Positions 36,767 through 49,444 of a DNA stretch of 64,000 nucleotides are shown here, piece after piece. Source of the DNA: Priapulus caudatus (lineage: Eukaryota; Priapulida; Priapulimorpha; Priapulimorphida; Priapulidae); the NCBI RefSeq assembly GCF_000485595.1, contig NW_014577085.1:658288-722287 (forward strand), written 5' to 3'. Within the stretch, counting starts at the first letter, position 1, and every line of letters begins with the position of its first letter. The position numbers and the translations under genes are program-made. The notes beneath the pieces are model-generated. The model searched no databases. It saw only the letters and a program-made list of their open reading frames with translations, and was not told the DNA's origin.

Positions 36767-37300
36767 TACTTGCAACACATCTAAGATCAGTTTCTATTTC
36801 CACAATTTTACTGCCTTTGCTACATGTCTCATGACTTTACTATATATCTTATTACCACATGCCTTTTTACTATGTCCAACTGTGCACCTTGCCATATACC
36901 TGCCCATGTGGTACATATATATCAATAGTACCTCTTCTCTGAAAGGCAATTCTATACATCTTTTAATAATGCACACATAACCATAGACACTTTACGTGCC
37001 AACGCTTTACAGCCTTCCCTGTTCCCATCTAGTGAAACCGAATCCTTCACCAGCAGGATGTACAGGATGTCACACATTTGCACAGGCGCTCGCGTGCATG
37101 AAAACGCCTATATGCACTATACACACAATGTGTATACACTGAGTACTCAATTAGGATTATGCAACCTGTATGCACCTGAACTAATACATATATGAGCATA
37201 TACATATATACATATATACATATATACATACATATATACATATATACATACATATATACATACATATATACATATATGCACACATATTTGAGCTGACTTA
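34277..37300. other. Region between convergent IFT43 and OTUB1
   Basis: An AATAAA at 34713-34718 lies about 440 bp after the IFT43 stop and is the likely polyadenylation signal. The rest is AT-rich with an (AT)n tract at about 36731-36762 and a TATACATA array at about 37189-37275. No gene is recognised. Confidence 0.55.
34713..34718 (+). terminator. Candidate polyadenylation signal of IFT43
   Basis: AATAAA sits downstream of the IFT43 stop codon in an AT-rich 3' region. It is the first canonical hexamer I noticed there. The cleavage site itself is not visible. Confidence 0.5.
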
Positions 37301-37660
37301 GTTTTCACTGATAGAGAACGTCAGAGTCACCGGGCCGGAATCGCAGGTAAATGATTGAACTTCACAGTATGTATGCACCTCAACATACACGCACACATGA
37401 ACACACACACGAACGCACTCACGAACGCACTCGCGCATGCATACACACAGACACACAGACACACAGACACACACACACGCACACACGTGAGGTGATTAGT
37501 TTTCACTGGTAGAGAATGTATAAGTCAATGGTACTGTGGAGTGCAAATGGTTGGATTCCCACCAATAAGCATGCACCTGTTCACAGAACACACGAGCGCA
37601 AGCCGACGCAATTCTCACTGGTAGAGAATGTCAAAGTGACCGGGCCTGTAAAGCAGGTAC
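37299..37660 (-). repeat. Three partial copies of the OTUB1 C-terminal coding tail
   Basis: The true last-exon end (TGA at 37615-37617) is echoed downstream, with complementary stop codons at 37503-37505 and 37305-37307. Translated on the minus strand they end HFDILYQ, DLYILYQ and DSDVLYQ, each followed by TGA. Copies share TTTTCACTGGTAGAGAATG and a CACACGAACGCACTC-type tract. The catalytic histidine is present only in the first, functional copy. Confidence 0.75.
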
Positions 37661-40600
37661 ACCTGAGGGGTGCACTCCTCCGGAAAGTCATGGTGGTTAA
37701 CCTCAGTCTTGCCGAAGGTCTGGCTGCGGTCCATGTACTCTATGCGAACGCCAATACCCGTTGTAGAGGTGAGAGCGATGATATGAATCTGGTCACTCTC
37801 CTTTGCCATAGGCTCCACTTCCTGCAGAAAAACCGTACCTTCGATTTTGCACGACACAGGGGCTAGTACGCACATGTAATAAACTGCCCATGGCACATAG
37901 GAGATATTGCCATACAGTGAGAACGTACAACCAGCCTTTTGTGACAATCTAAGTAACAGGCACTGTTTTTACTCATACACTAGGCAAGGCCGTATAAAAA
38001 TATTGGTTCTCGTTGCCTTCAGCCGACGGACCACCAAGAAAGGGGCGACTCATAAATTATTTTCATTGATCTTTCCCCAATTCTTCTTTTTTTTACGATT
38101 ATATTACGAATCTGTAGGCAACACATTGTATGTACGAACAGTTGAGAAAAAACTGAATAATTGGAGCACTGGTCCAGCGGAGGAGACCCAGTGCTCTGAG
38201 GAAGCACTGGTCCTGGTAAGGTTAGGAAAAAACACCACAGTCCAGAGGATTCTGTCATAGCAAAGGAATGACTCGGATGTGGGGACTTTTATAGGGGGGG
38301 AATGGTGCAATTTGGTTAATATGTGCATTCTAAGGTATTCTTAAAGATTATTTTTTTACTCGTGTTCGATACACTGATGCGTAGTAAGATCGGAACAAGT
38401 CCAAAGATCGAATCTCAAAAATCAATCAAATCAATCAAAGGATGCAAAAATCAACGGATCAAAAATCAACGATCAAAACATCAAAGATCAGGGTCTCTGA
38501 AGGCCGCCATGTATTCCTATAGAAGATTATCCATAGTTTAATTACACGGCGTCGCTGATCTGGTCGGAATGGCCCAGTATTATCGAATTAGCAGAGGTTA
38601 AACAGCATGACCTAAGAAAATCGAACAAACAAACATGGAGAGTTTGGGTGTATTCCGCATAAACTTTAGGCGTTCGGAATTTGGAGCTATTTTTAGTCTA
38701 TATTGATGATTAAATGTTACCATTGATTGTCAACATAGAAATAATGAGGAAGGTCAGTAGAGAAGTAACAGAAATGAATCAGGCCACAATTAAACAATGT
38801 TGTTTGTTTTGCCCTCACCCGACCCCCAAATAAATAGTGTGGTTGTTGTTTTTTGAGGGTTTTACAAATTCAGGCAATGGTGTCTACGTGCTCAGGTGTC
38901 TGTTGTGTGGAGATACCGTTTGTAATGTTTGCTATAACGATTTATATAATGTGACATTTGTACAGGTGATACAATATACATTAAATATACTTTTAACACT
39001 TGTGTTTTATATCAGAGCTAAATTGTGCATGATTTTATTTCAGTAACGTAAATGTGGAAATAAGAAGCATACAAATCAGCGAACTGTGAATTAAGAAATA
39101 ATAAATATCTTTTTACAGCATTATTATGTCTTTGGAAGGAAAATAAGAGTTGAATGCTGTCAGAGTTAGATCATAAATTATGTTATTTAATATCTAAATT
39201 ATAATATAGCGATCTTCGCAGGATTCCAGCAAAAGGTTTTGCTGTCCAAAAGTTGTGTAGATTACTCCCAGAAAAAGAGATGCGTGGTTCCGTCGTCATT
39301 CAAGGTGGGCCGGCATATGTAATAATGAACATGCCACCCTGGCACGCAGCTGAATAGTGAAGACATCAAATAAGCACGTCGCCCCTCCCGCCCTATGTCA
39401 ATCAAGTGCCCCGCCAGAACGAGGTACGCGGCCTGTGCGTAGCTCTAGTACTATAGCCCGCGTAGCAGTTGGCCAGCAGGGCTGAATACAAGATTAAAAA
39501 TAAGCATAGCAATGTATAAGTTCGGACCCCTTTCGGTCGGATAAGTGAGGGCAAGACAAACAGACATTTTTATTATGGCCTCAGTTTGGTAAATGGGTTG
39601 AGGTGTGTGGCCTGGTGCGGCGATATGTAGTACCCGCCGCGCAGAGTAACAGAGCGTGGAACGGTAGAAACGGGAGGAAGAAGAGGACAGAGCAAGTCGA
39701 CCAAGGAGACGGCCGGCGCGGCCCGAGAGAAGGAGAAGAGGGGGAAGAGAGGTGAGGGGAGAGAAGAGAAGAGACGGAGAAGGTAGGCAGAAGCACCGAC
39801 CGGGGGAGAAGGTCGAGGAATTTCTTAATGCGCAGCACTGGCGACTGGGCGAAGGCGGCAAGGAGTATGTTTCTCACGCTGACCAAACGCACAACAAACA
39901 TTTGCAACATAAAAGGTATCTCCAACACAAGCACACCCGACGCCATGTATGAGACACTGGTGCTGAATTTGTAAAACAAGTGCCGGCGGCAGAGAGCGAC
40001 AAGCGCTCAAACTGAGGGCGTGTAACTGTAGCAAAACCGGAGCTAGGATGATAAGTGATAAGACCGTGCTCCGAGCCAGGTTGTGGCACCTCAAGAAAGG
40101 AGATCAGGGAAAGGGGGAGCCGACCCGAGAACAGGAGCGAGGAAGAGACAGTAGGGAGGACGTCAGGACCGGCCCCGAGAGAGCGGGGCGGAAAGGGGCA
40201 AGGCCAATAGAATCGGGGAAGGGCGAAGTTGGGGAGAGCATGTCGGTGCTCGCAAGAAACAGAAAGGTAAGCAGAAGGGGGGGGGGGGGAGGCGAAAAGA
40301 GGAATGAACGGGACGGGCAATAGTATATGGATAGAGCTAAACTGACAGGGATACAATAAGCACTCATCAATCGATAACTCAGGCTTTGGCTATACCGTAA
40401 GGCAGAAGGGGCGCAGTAAGTACAGTAAAATAAAGATTACAGCTGTGTAACTTTAATGACTTCTCTATATTTAACATGTTATCATTGGATATAGCTCGAG
40501 GCGCTGAGAGAGAAGTGGTGTGAACCGGGAGGAGAGAGCGGTGGGGTGCGCACGCGAGGAAGGAAGGAGGGGGCTTCTTAGAATAAGGAAAAGCAGTTGA

Positions 40601-43600
40601 CCGGGGGGGAATAGGGAGAGGCAGAGTGATGCGCAGATGGGCGCGTGCAAGTTCATCAATAACAAAATGGCATCGCCCGTTCGTGGAGGGGGGGTAGTGA
40701 GATAACCTAACGAGTGTGAAGGGTGTGCTATGAGAGCATCCTAAACCGGCTAAAATCCACAGTATAATTCAGGCAGCGAGAAATTTCCTCAGGGCTGTGG
40801 TTAACACATCTGCATTGGCAGGTTGCCAGCATATAATAGTGATGAAATTAAGGAATAGTGCCAGTTCACCGCGCGATGCATGCGTAAATGGGCGCTCCCA
40901 TGTTTTTGCCTAACCACGCGAGCATTTAGGGTGCTATTACAGTGTGCCTATCACGGGTCCCTAATAAGCACTTCTTTAGAATAATATGAATTTAAGGCGC
41001 GTAAAACCGTTGTTCAACGAAACATTTTCCTTTGCAAATTGAACTGTGCACTGTAGCCGTCAATCCACAATAGCAAAAGCAGTTCACTCTTTGTTAACAT
41101 TGTAAAAGATTATGTTAACCCTCCGTCTTGAGGGTCTGAAAAGGTTATCGAGACACTTACTCTTGGCACGACCTCCAGCGGAAAGTACAATTTCATAGGT
41201 CCTTTCATAAAGTGTTAGAAATGGTTTAAAGGTCAGCGCTGAAACAAAAAAAGTTTTCACTCGGTCCGGTTTAGAGCCATGTCCTCAGAAAATGTCTGAT
41301 ATCTGACGAGCTTTCCCCTCATTGCCCCTTTGACCTGTGACGCTCCAATTTCTGCACTGGTGATGGGTTTAATCTCCCAATCACTGCTATACAGATATTA
41401 ACGAGGTTAGGTACTAAGCATCTGAGATCTGTGTGCCGCAATTTCCGGTATTTCTCCTATAACCTTAAGTTAAAGGGGGACAATATTCGCCTTCACATTG
41501 AACATCTTGACCTTTGACCGCCCAAATTCGACATCCTATCTCCTTTTCGCGATTCCCCCCCCTGACGTTCCAAATATCAAGACGGGTAACGTCGAGCGGT
41601 TCAAAGATTTGTGCAAGCAACTGTTGAAAAGACGGACGGCTGGACGGCACGGACGGACGGATGCGATTCTACAAGCTGATCTGACTTCGTCAGCTGAGCT
41701 AAAAAAGAAGCCTACCTACCTACCCAAACTTTTTAGCCTGGGTCGGGTGAGGGCAAACAAAGATTTTTTTAATTGTGGCCCAATATATCTGCATTGGTAA
41801 CTGTACATACCTGGTGGCAGAACTCCTTAACAGTCCTTTCGCCCTCGATAAAGCTACGGAAAAAGGTAGCTTCCTTCTGCAGGTAGCCTGATGTCAGCAG
41901 CCTACAAACATCAAGGCAAGTGACGATAAGTTTCAAATGTTAGAGTTGTAGTCAAACATACAACAATAGGACTTTAAAGGCATACTAGGCCCATTGATTT
42001 ATGGCAATGTTGGACGAATCGCTAAGTAATGGCACCTTGTGTAGTTAATAAGGTACATAAACCTTAACATCCAAACCGCGATTAGTTTGTCCAATACACT
42101 GCTGGTTACTAAAGAAAAATGTCCTGCTTGAAATCGCGCATCGGCAAGAAATCAGTATGTTTTACAGTTCAAATCCCCGCCAAACGCTGCCGGCGAAGCG
42201 AGTGTGATACAGATTTATAGTTCACCGGACATTTTCGAACGCATGCTCGGCCGTACGCAATGCTATCATATGTAATTTCGTAAACACGGATGCTCGTGAC
42301 AAGGAACTTTTTGTCAGGGCTGTCCATGTGCGTCCGTGATTAGTACGTGTGTTTTACTCCATTTCCATGTTTAGTCCGTGGCCGTGATTACACCGCTGAC
42401 ACCTCCATTTCATCTGGCGTCCAAAACATACAGGCCGCACAAATGTTTACGTTATCGCTTGACTCCTGAATGACATTTACGGCACGTAAATGAATATCAA
42501 CAACCGATTTCAAGTCTTGCTTGTAATGTAACCAGCAGTGATATTGGACAAACTAATACGCATTTGGCTATAAGGTTATATGTACTTATTAACTACACAA
42601 GGTGCCAGTTACTCTAGCATTCGTCAACATTGCATAATCAATGGGCCTAGTATGCCTTTAATATAACATGGTGTAAAAAATGTTCATCACTTCCAATAAT
42701 GTTGGAAATATCTGCAATTTAATCAATTGTTTAATCTCATTCCTAATCAATTAATATTCTGCTATCAACTGCACAAACAATCTCACGTACTGACGTAAGT
42801 GGATCCTACACTCGGAATACTTCTTTACACGTTTACACTGAATGCCAACTATACCTCAGATATACGACAATGTAGTCAGAAAATCCTTGATCATTAAAGA
42901 CGTTCAGTAGATCTTCCACAGCAATTCCAGACTCCACCTTCTCCAGCACTTCCATAAACTAAAACATAATCCAGATTTTTAGCAGTGAAAGATACCATAC
43001 ACAAATCACGATGACACTGACCACAACAACCGAGAGACGCCAGTAAATAGTCTTCTAGACAGTAAATAGTGTTGACGGCAGTTATTGACAGTATTTCAAA
43101 TCGTCTAGATTTTTGAAAATTTAGCCAACGTAATAACATTCTTATCAGGTGAGAGTTTGAGGATATATTTAGTAACGTTAGTACTAACTTTTGATGTTAA
43201 AAAAATTACAAAAGTAAGGTTACAACCATAACTCTCAGGAGATTCGTGACGTAGACAATTTAAATAGATCCAATTTTATTTTAAATAGATAAATTTGTTA
43301 ACAGAGGCAAACTCAGAAAGACTAAATCAGGTGACTATTCCTATTAGTTCACAATGGCTAACTTTAGATGTGATAGAAGAATATATGAAGTTAGATTAAT
43401 TAGGTCAGTACATATAATGAATTTATACTAACAGTGCTATGAAAGTCATCAATCGTAAATTCAGGAAATCCAAGTTTGACCAGCTCGCTCTTGCTCTGTG
43501 CTGCCATTGCTTTGAACCTGGATATTAAATACATTTGATAACAAATAAGATTATGCATACACACCCTACAGATCAAGCTATGCTCACGATATGAGAAAAA

Positions 43601-46600
43601 AATAATATACCACTTGCAATATGCACTTGGCATTTATATATATGCAGGATTAGAGATATGAGAATGTCACTGTATGTTTTTTATATTTCTATATCTGTCC
43701 TTCCCCATCTCTTCTCTGATAGCCTATACCTACTTCTTTAGATCATCAGGCTTCCGAAGTAACTGTTCCATGTAGTAGTAACCAAAGGCTCTGAAGAAGC
43801 AGTTGCCATCACCTCTCGTCCTGCGCAGACACTTGTAGTGTTTCTCAAGATGCTGTGTGATTAAAGCAATTTAGTTATGATTTATTAAAAACTTTTCTCC
43901 ATACTATTAGCTAATACATTAAAACAAGTGCCGCGGAGCGACAGCGCTCATCTCACGTCTACTGCGGTGACTCTGTGGTGGAGTGGTGGGATTCTAGTAA
44001 ACCCTGTTAGTCCCAAATGTGTTCACATTCGCGCCAAAACAGTGGAAGGCACAGGGATGGTATCAGGAACCTTCTCGAAGGAATGTTTGTTGGGATCGTT
44101 ATGAAAGTTGCCACAAGATTGCGCGTACGTTTAAGTGTCTTAAGATTAAAGATGGAAGCTCCCATCGTACGTAGTAGCAACAACTATTAGCAAGACAGAA
44201 TAGGTAAGCACTCATCCATTTACCTACGCAAGCCTACAGGCTGCTGTGCTCTGTCAACGGTTGGGCACAAATCTTAACCTCCGACGGTACGGTCACGATA
44301 TTCGGGACGTGGGGGGGGGGTAATCCGAAAACGAGTTGGGATGTGAAGCTGGGGTCAAAGGTCAAGAGGTGTAAAAGAAGGGGAAACATTCCCTCCTTAA
44401 CTTAAGTATAGGAGGGAAATGCAGATATTGCAGCACAAATCTAAAGGGCTCGAACCTAGGCTCGTGTATAGTCGGTGTATAGCATCATGGTAGGAAAAGC
44501 CATCACTGTGCCGAAATTAGAGGTCACAGGTCAAAGGTCAATGGGCGCACAGGGCAGATTTTAGACATTTTCTGAGGCATGGTCTGACGGAGCGATGAAA
44601 ACTTTTTTTGTTTCTACGGTGACCTCCCATTTTTATGGCTTGTTGAAAGACATGAAAATGTACTATTTCCGCTGAAATCGAAANNNNNNNNNNNNNNNNN
44701 NNNNNNNNNNNNNNNNNNNNNNNNNNNNNNNNNNNNNNNNNNNNNNNNNNNNNNNNNNNNNNNNNNNNNNNNNNNNNNNNNNNNNNNNNNNNNNNNNNNN
44801 NNNNNNNNNNNNNNNNNNNNNNNNNNNNNNNNNNNNNNNNNNNNNNNNNNNNNNNNNNNNNNNNNNNNNNNNNNNNNNNNNNNNNNNNNNNNNNNNNNNN
44901 NNNNNNNNNNNNNNNNNNNNNNNNNNNNNNNNNNNNNNNNNNNNNNNNNNNNNNNNNNNNNNNNNNNNNNNNNNNNNNNNNNNNNNNNNNNNNNNNNNNN
45001 NNNNNNNNNNNNNNNNNNNNNNNNNNNNNNNNNNNNNNNNNNNNNNNNNNNNNNNNNNNNNNNNNNNNNNNNNNNNNNNNNNNNNNNNNNNNNNNNNNNN
45101 NNNNNNNNNNNNNNNNNNNNNNNNNNNNNNNNNNNNNNNNNNNNNNNNNNNNNNNNNNNNNNNNNNNNNNNNNNNNNNNNNNNNNNNNNNNNNNNNNNNN
45201 NNNNNNNNNNNNNNNNNNNNNNNNATGTAGTAGAATCCCTATACATGCCTGGACCGTATGAGGCTACAATGTCACAGTGAAATTTCAAAAGCTAAATTCG
45301 GGTTGAAGAAGATTTATGCCTCATTTAAATCGTATAATTTTTCTATTGGCATTCATGTACTTTCAGTGTTTACTAATTGTAACTTACTGCCACTTTCCAG
45401 TGGCCAACTGCCAGTGCACGGGCCGGTGTGTTTGTGTTACTGTGGATTTTTGCCTTTAATTTGGTACAGGGTGGCCAGTCTCTCTATTGCCGGCAGCCAC
45501 GGCCGCACGGACAATCATGCGATTCTACAAGCTGCACCTGACTACGTCAGATGAGCTAAAAATTATGGTGACAGTTCACACTATTGCAACATATAATTAT
45601 ATTTGTGTGAATTTATATCTGACCTGTATTTTGGCTTGATAAACATCATCATCAGTACGATATTCAGACTCCAAGCTTCTTAGTTCTTCTTTTGGTCCAA
45701 TAAGAGGTTGAGAATGTGCTATCTATGAATGCAAAAAACATGTGAAATAACTGTATACAAGATACAAGCTGTGAATATAAAGTAAACAACAACATTAGTG
45801 CATGCATTTCTAGAAATCAATGTTTAATGTTTACATACTCAGGCAATAATGGTAGTTTGAATATTATTAACAATAATAAATATTAATTGACATCACATAT
45901 CTTACCTACACATTCTATTTGTCTAGTGATTGCATGTACTGTTTGTTAATTTATAAATTATTCACTGAGGTTGCAATTATTACCATCAGTAGTTGTTTTC
46001 TAACATAAATCCATTATAATGCATAATAATATTTTTAACCTGTCATTGAACATCATACTGTATATATATTATTACTGTCCTGGTACCAACCTCTTTCTCG
46101 ATTTCTCTCTCTTGCGCTAAAATGGCCTCATCCTGATTCACAGCTAGACAAAGAAGTAATTAATGAATTTGGGTGTGTATAGTCAGTCTCAAATCCTATT
46201 GTATATAGTTGAAATAAATTACTCAGTTTGAGATAAGTCACTGTTCATAATCCATTACTGTTATTACCTCCTACAACGTGATTAGTCTCAGAGTGAAAGT
46301 AAAGAAACAATATCCTTCAAAAAAGACGACTGATATTGTAATGTACCGGTACCTGCCCTGCAGTGCTGCGACATAATATTGCATAATATTGCTAAAGAAC
46401 TACATAATACCATGAGCACATATGATTATAATTGTATCGATGATAATAGCAGAGATATGTTTGACAAATTTCAAAAAATGAAAATATACAAATATTATAC
46501 ATACTAATTATTCTCAGACTCAACTAGCAGCTTCAATAGTCAATACAACTGCGGAGCACGAAATTAGCACCGGCCCACCGGTATATATATATGGAGGGCT

Positions 46601-49444
46601 AGTAGGCCTAACATTGGCAAAACACCGGCCCTTCGAGCATAGCATTAATTAGCAAATAGCCTACATTACTGTTTTACTTAAAGGATATCACGCCATGATT
46701 TATCAACATTTTACAAATTTGAAATCGAGAATGCAAGCGTTAAACATGACATTGAAAAAAACACTTCGGACATCATTCACAATCTGCATTACGCTTACAG
46801 TCTGTTCAACAGCTACTACGCCGCACACTACAACATTTGTGAGGGCTGATAAACTATCTTACTATGGACCTGTTAAGCAGGGGACACACCATGCAAATTC
46901 AGTTATCGCAGACAACGCAGCAGTGATTTTAAAACCGGCAGTGGATTTTAAAACCGCCGCGGAATTCGTATGGGTCCGCCTCAAAGCGCCGAGCGAATTT
47001 CATCCGCACCAAGAATTCGCAGCAATCAAACATGTTTGATATCTTTTCGCTGGGCGGATTTTAAAAGCCGCTGTGCCGTACAGATTCCATCTGTGTGGCC
47101 GTGGAAGCGAAACTCAAGCTGGCCGATGTATAATGCCAGCGAATAATTTTATCAGTATGCTAATCGGGTGATGAAAGTGGACCACAGACTGACTGTTGAT
47201 GCGCCATGTTTGGAGCCGTGTGGCGACAGTAGACTCGGCTTGTAGTGCGTCCGCTGGGTCGTCCGCGAATCAGAATGTCCCCATGGTGTGTCCTGCTCAG
47301 ATTTTATCGCGTGGCCGCTCGCCGAATATTTTCAAACGCAAATTTCGCTGGCGGAAATGATCGCACGCGGAATTCGCTTGGTGTGTCCTAGCTCTAATAG
47401 TTACATAGCCCTTCGCTCTACCCAAGGCGCCTGTGGCTATAGGTACTAGAGCTAGGTGTGGTCCTACGGCAGTCCCTTGGCTCTGAGCCGTGCAAAAATC
47501 TGAATTTCGCTGTCCTTGCACTGCTACTTCAATTGTGTATTTATTACCAGAGACACATGAAAAACCATGAGAAAAGCAAATGAGTTAAAAAGTAACATGT
47601 AACGCTATTCTGCGTGTCTAGAAAAATGCACCCAAATGCCTGTTTGCTATTTTTTAATTTTAATCAGTATAGCATATTTAGCACCTTTTCAGGGTCTCAC
47701 CAAGTAAAAACTTACGTCTGGATGCAACTACTTATACTACTACTGACTGTCCTATAGATTATAGCCCTCCGCTCGCCCCCGTACGGGGCTACGGCCTGCC
47801 GCGGAGCGGAGGGGCTATACCTAGTTGTAAGTTCTAGAGCTACTATGAACTACAGTAGTAGTATAGTACTACTCAACTAACTAGTGATCTAGTGAACTGG
47901 TAGGTAGTGGAGTAGTCCTAGTATATACTAGTAGTACTAAACTTACGTCATGCGGGTCTATGTCCCCCCAGGGCCAGGGTAATATTGCCGGAGATACCGG
48001 AACGTACCCTGGGTGCGGTGCCGGTATACCGGAACGTACCCTGGTAATCACGGTATCCGATCATGCGTTCAGGCGTTCCCCTACGTTGATGCAAACGGGG
48101 CGCTGACGCGCCCGTTTGGGAAAGACTTCCCCCTGTTTCAATAGTTGCGCCCTGTTTAAATTACCGTCCGCCACCGATTAATTCCACCATCAAAAAATTT
48201 GACAGCGCAGGAATCGATCGTCAAGAATTACCCATTCGACCAAGGAACAGACGACAGCGTGTATTTTTACCGCTACCACGCATGCAACTGCAGACCATAC
48301 ACAAGTACAAAAAGGTAACCTGTCCCGAACCAACACAACTGTAACACCGACTCGGCTATTTATATATAACAAGAACCCCCAAATACCCGTGTCTATGGTG
48401 TGGTGCGCAATTCTACGCATTAATTAGTGGACCTACGGTAAAAAAACACCCCCTAGTTTCCACCTCCCTTTCCCCCTCGCCGCTCCCCTCTGTCCTCCCC
48501 CTGTTTCAATTCATCTGGGGAGAACCTGTGTGTTAGGGTTAGGCCGTTATGGGTTAGCAGGATACTCATTAGGCGGTAGGCGAACTCCTAGACTCTGTTA
48601 GTGGAGTAGCTGCAAGTACGGTCGGGCATATTGGATAGTACAGCGGTGACGTTCCGCAGTACCCTGGGAGACATATGACCCTCATCTGCAGCCCTCTAAG
48701 ACCTTAGTAATGCTCATAGGGTCTGATGCCCCCAGGGTACTGCCTGGACGTACCCGGTGTACGCGTCCGGTATGCCGCGACGCTACCCTGTTCACTTTTG
48801 ATATGGTTAGGAGTTAGGATTAGGGTCTAGGGTTAGGTTAGTAGGTTAGGGTTAAGGGGAGTAGGTGTAGGGACTCCCAGACTCGGTAGTGGAGTAGGCG
48901 AGTACGGGTCCGGCATATTATTATTAGATAGTACCAGGTTACGGTTCGCGTATACCGGACCGTCACCAGCGGTACGTTCGCGGCAGCTACCCAGGGGACA
49001 TAAGACCCCTCTCGTGGCTCTATCCGCTCTTAGCAATACTTAATAGTAATAGCTTAGTACTAATTCACTATGTGAGTAATAGCTAATACTAGTAGTAATT
49101 ACTAATACTAGGTAGTAATAGTAATAACTATACTTAGTAGCAGTACTTACTACTTACTACGTAGTTAGCTAGAATATACTACTACTAGGTAGTAGTAGTA
49201 GTAGTACTAGTACTAGCTACAGCAGCACAGCGTTAATAGCCTAGTAGTGAGTAGTAGGTAGTACAGTGTAGTTAGTAGTTAAGGCCTACTACCATAAAAC
49301 ACAAACAATGTTATATTCCAATAATATAAAACTATGCATAATCTAGATATACCTAGTATATCATAATGCAGTGACTAGTAAATACATACAGTCTAATTCA
49401 TTAAAGTCCGGCGCATTTTCGGTGACCAGCTTATTTTCTTCCAT
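37615..49444 (-). CDS. OTUB1: Ubiquitin thioesterase otubain 1-like, 8 coding exons
   Basis: OTU-family cysteine protease that cleaves K48-linked ubiquitin chains and, in vertebrates, also restrains E2 enzymes. Exons in order: 49444-49390, 46143-46091, 45722-45624, 43852-43734, 43517-43433, 42958-42855, 41901-41811, 37821-37615 (stop 37615-37617). Phases agree at every junction and the sum is 813 nt, giving 270 residues against about 271 in the family. It starts MEENKLVTENAPDF. The catalytic motif GDGNCFFRAF gives Asp84 and Cys87; RPGHFDILYQ at the C-terminus gives His264. Other hallmarks are EFTIDDFHST, FNDQGFSDYIVVYLR, LLTSGYLQKEATFF and EVEPMAKESDQIHI. Exon 1 lies in a tandem duplication whose second copy at 53272-53330 is frame-broken. 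The last intron is packed with repeats, and intron 3 contains an assembly gap. Confidence 0.92.
37829..41780. repeat. Repeat-filled last intron of OTUB1, nested elements
   Basis: It begins six bases upstream of the last-exon acceptor with the block shared with 29697-31150. A GGCC-ended MITE starts near 37988, and a matching right end (GGGTCGGGTGAGGGCAAAC, ending GTGGCC) lies at about 41740-41780, so other repeats including an R1 copy (about 39970-41705) appear nested inside. Many one-base indels relative to the partner copy suggest poor consensus. Confidence 0.65.
38782..39580. mobile_element. GGCC-ended TIR element with TCA flanks
   Basis: The left end GGCCACAATTAAACAATG, with TTTGCCCTCACCCGACC inside it, faces GGTCGGATAAGTGAGGGC and the right end TTTTTATTATGGCC. 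TCA flanks both sides (38779-38781 and 39581-39583), a 3-bp duplication. About 800 bp, no transposase. It belongs to the family at 15556. Confidence 0.72.
41977..42658. mobile_element. Foldback MITE with TA flanks in OTUB1 intron 6
   Basis: AAGGCATACTAGGCCCATTG at the left end is exactly complemented at the right end. The arms extend inward about 150 bp (GGCACCTTGTGTAGTTAATA with TATTAACTACACAAGGTGCC-type pairing). TA sits on each side, as for mariner-type insertions. No open reading frame is seen. Confidence 0.75.
43921..44683 (+). repeat. R1-related fragments truncated by assembly gap
   Basis: AAACAAGTGCCGCGGAGCG at the left and the CAACGGTTGGGCACAAATC to TTTTATGGCTT part follow the R1 pattern but with many indels. 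The sequence stops at the gap. A short R1 end in the opposite orientation, ending CAGATGAGCTAAAAA, lies beyond the gap at about 45494-45560. Confidence 0.65.
44684..45224. other. Assembly gap (N)
   Basis: 541 unknown bases within OTUB1 intron 3, between exons 45722-45624 and 43852-43734. Confidence 1.
46882..47388. mobile_element. MITE with GGACACACC ends, copy 1
   Basis: The left end GGACACACCATGCAAATTC faces the right end GAATTCGCTTGGTGTGTCC. The body is rich in CGCGGAATTCGC-like motifs. The duplicate at 50845-51311 has the same ends and reads more cleanly. Confidence 0.7.
47955..48690. repeat. Family-F foldback split by a CAGGGTTCTCCC-family element
   Basis: The left half 47955-48069 and right half 48539-48690 carry the GGGTCTATGTCCCCCCAGGG and AGTACCCTGGGAGACATA ends. 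The inserted 48070-48538 element has the ends of the 14220 family. TTAGGG-like repeats begin at once after the insertion. Confidence 0.72.
48070..48538. mobile_element. CAGGGTTCTCCC-family element inserted in a foldback repeat, copy 1
   Basis: Ends CAGGCGTTCCCCTACG and GGGGAGAACCTG match the 14220-15111 element and its subterminal GCCCGTTTGGGAAA and TTGCGCCCTGTTT motifs. Insertion in family F gives TGGTT-like flanks that are blurred here by indels. Confidence 0.68.
48712..49015. repeat. Family-F foldback copy with TTAGGG core
   Basis: A degraded GGGTCTGATGCCCCCAGGG start and AGGGGACATAAGACCC end enclose GGATTAGGGTCTAGGG and GGTTAGGGTTAAGGG. Small indels distort the arms. Confidence 0.7.
49390..49444 (-). 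CDS. OTUB1: OTUB1 coding exon 1
   Basis: ATG at 49444-49442 begins MEENKLVTENAPDFNELD, and the donor GACT|GTATGT ends in phase 1, exactly what exon 2 (46143-46091, starting with two bases of a codon) requires. The first ATG context is GACATGG. It is the intact one of two copies. Confidence 0.85.

Noticed and set aside
36625-36980. Frames across the (AT)n region
   Set aside because: Tyr/Ile-rich translation of a dinucleotide repeat, without coding support.
46695-47039. 114-codon plus-strand frame
   Set aside because: It lies across a MITE and the start of the tandem duplication within an OTUB1 intron. The protein shows no domain and is not preserved in the second copy.
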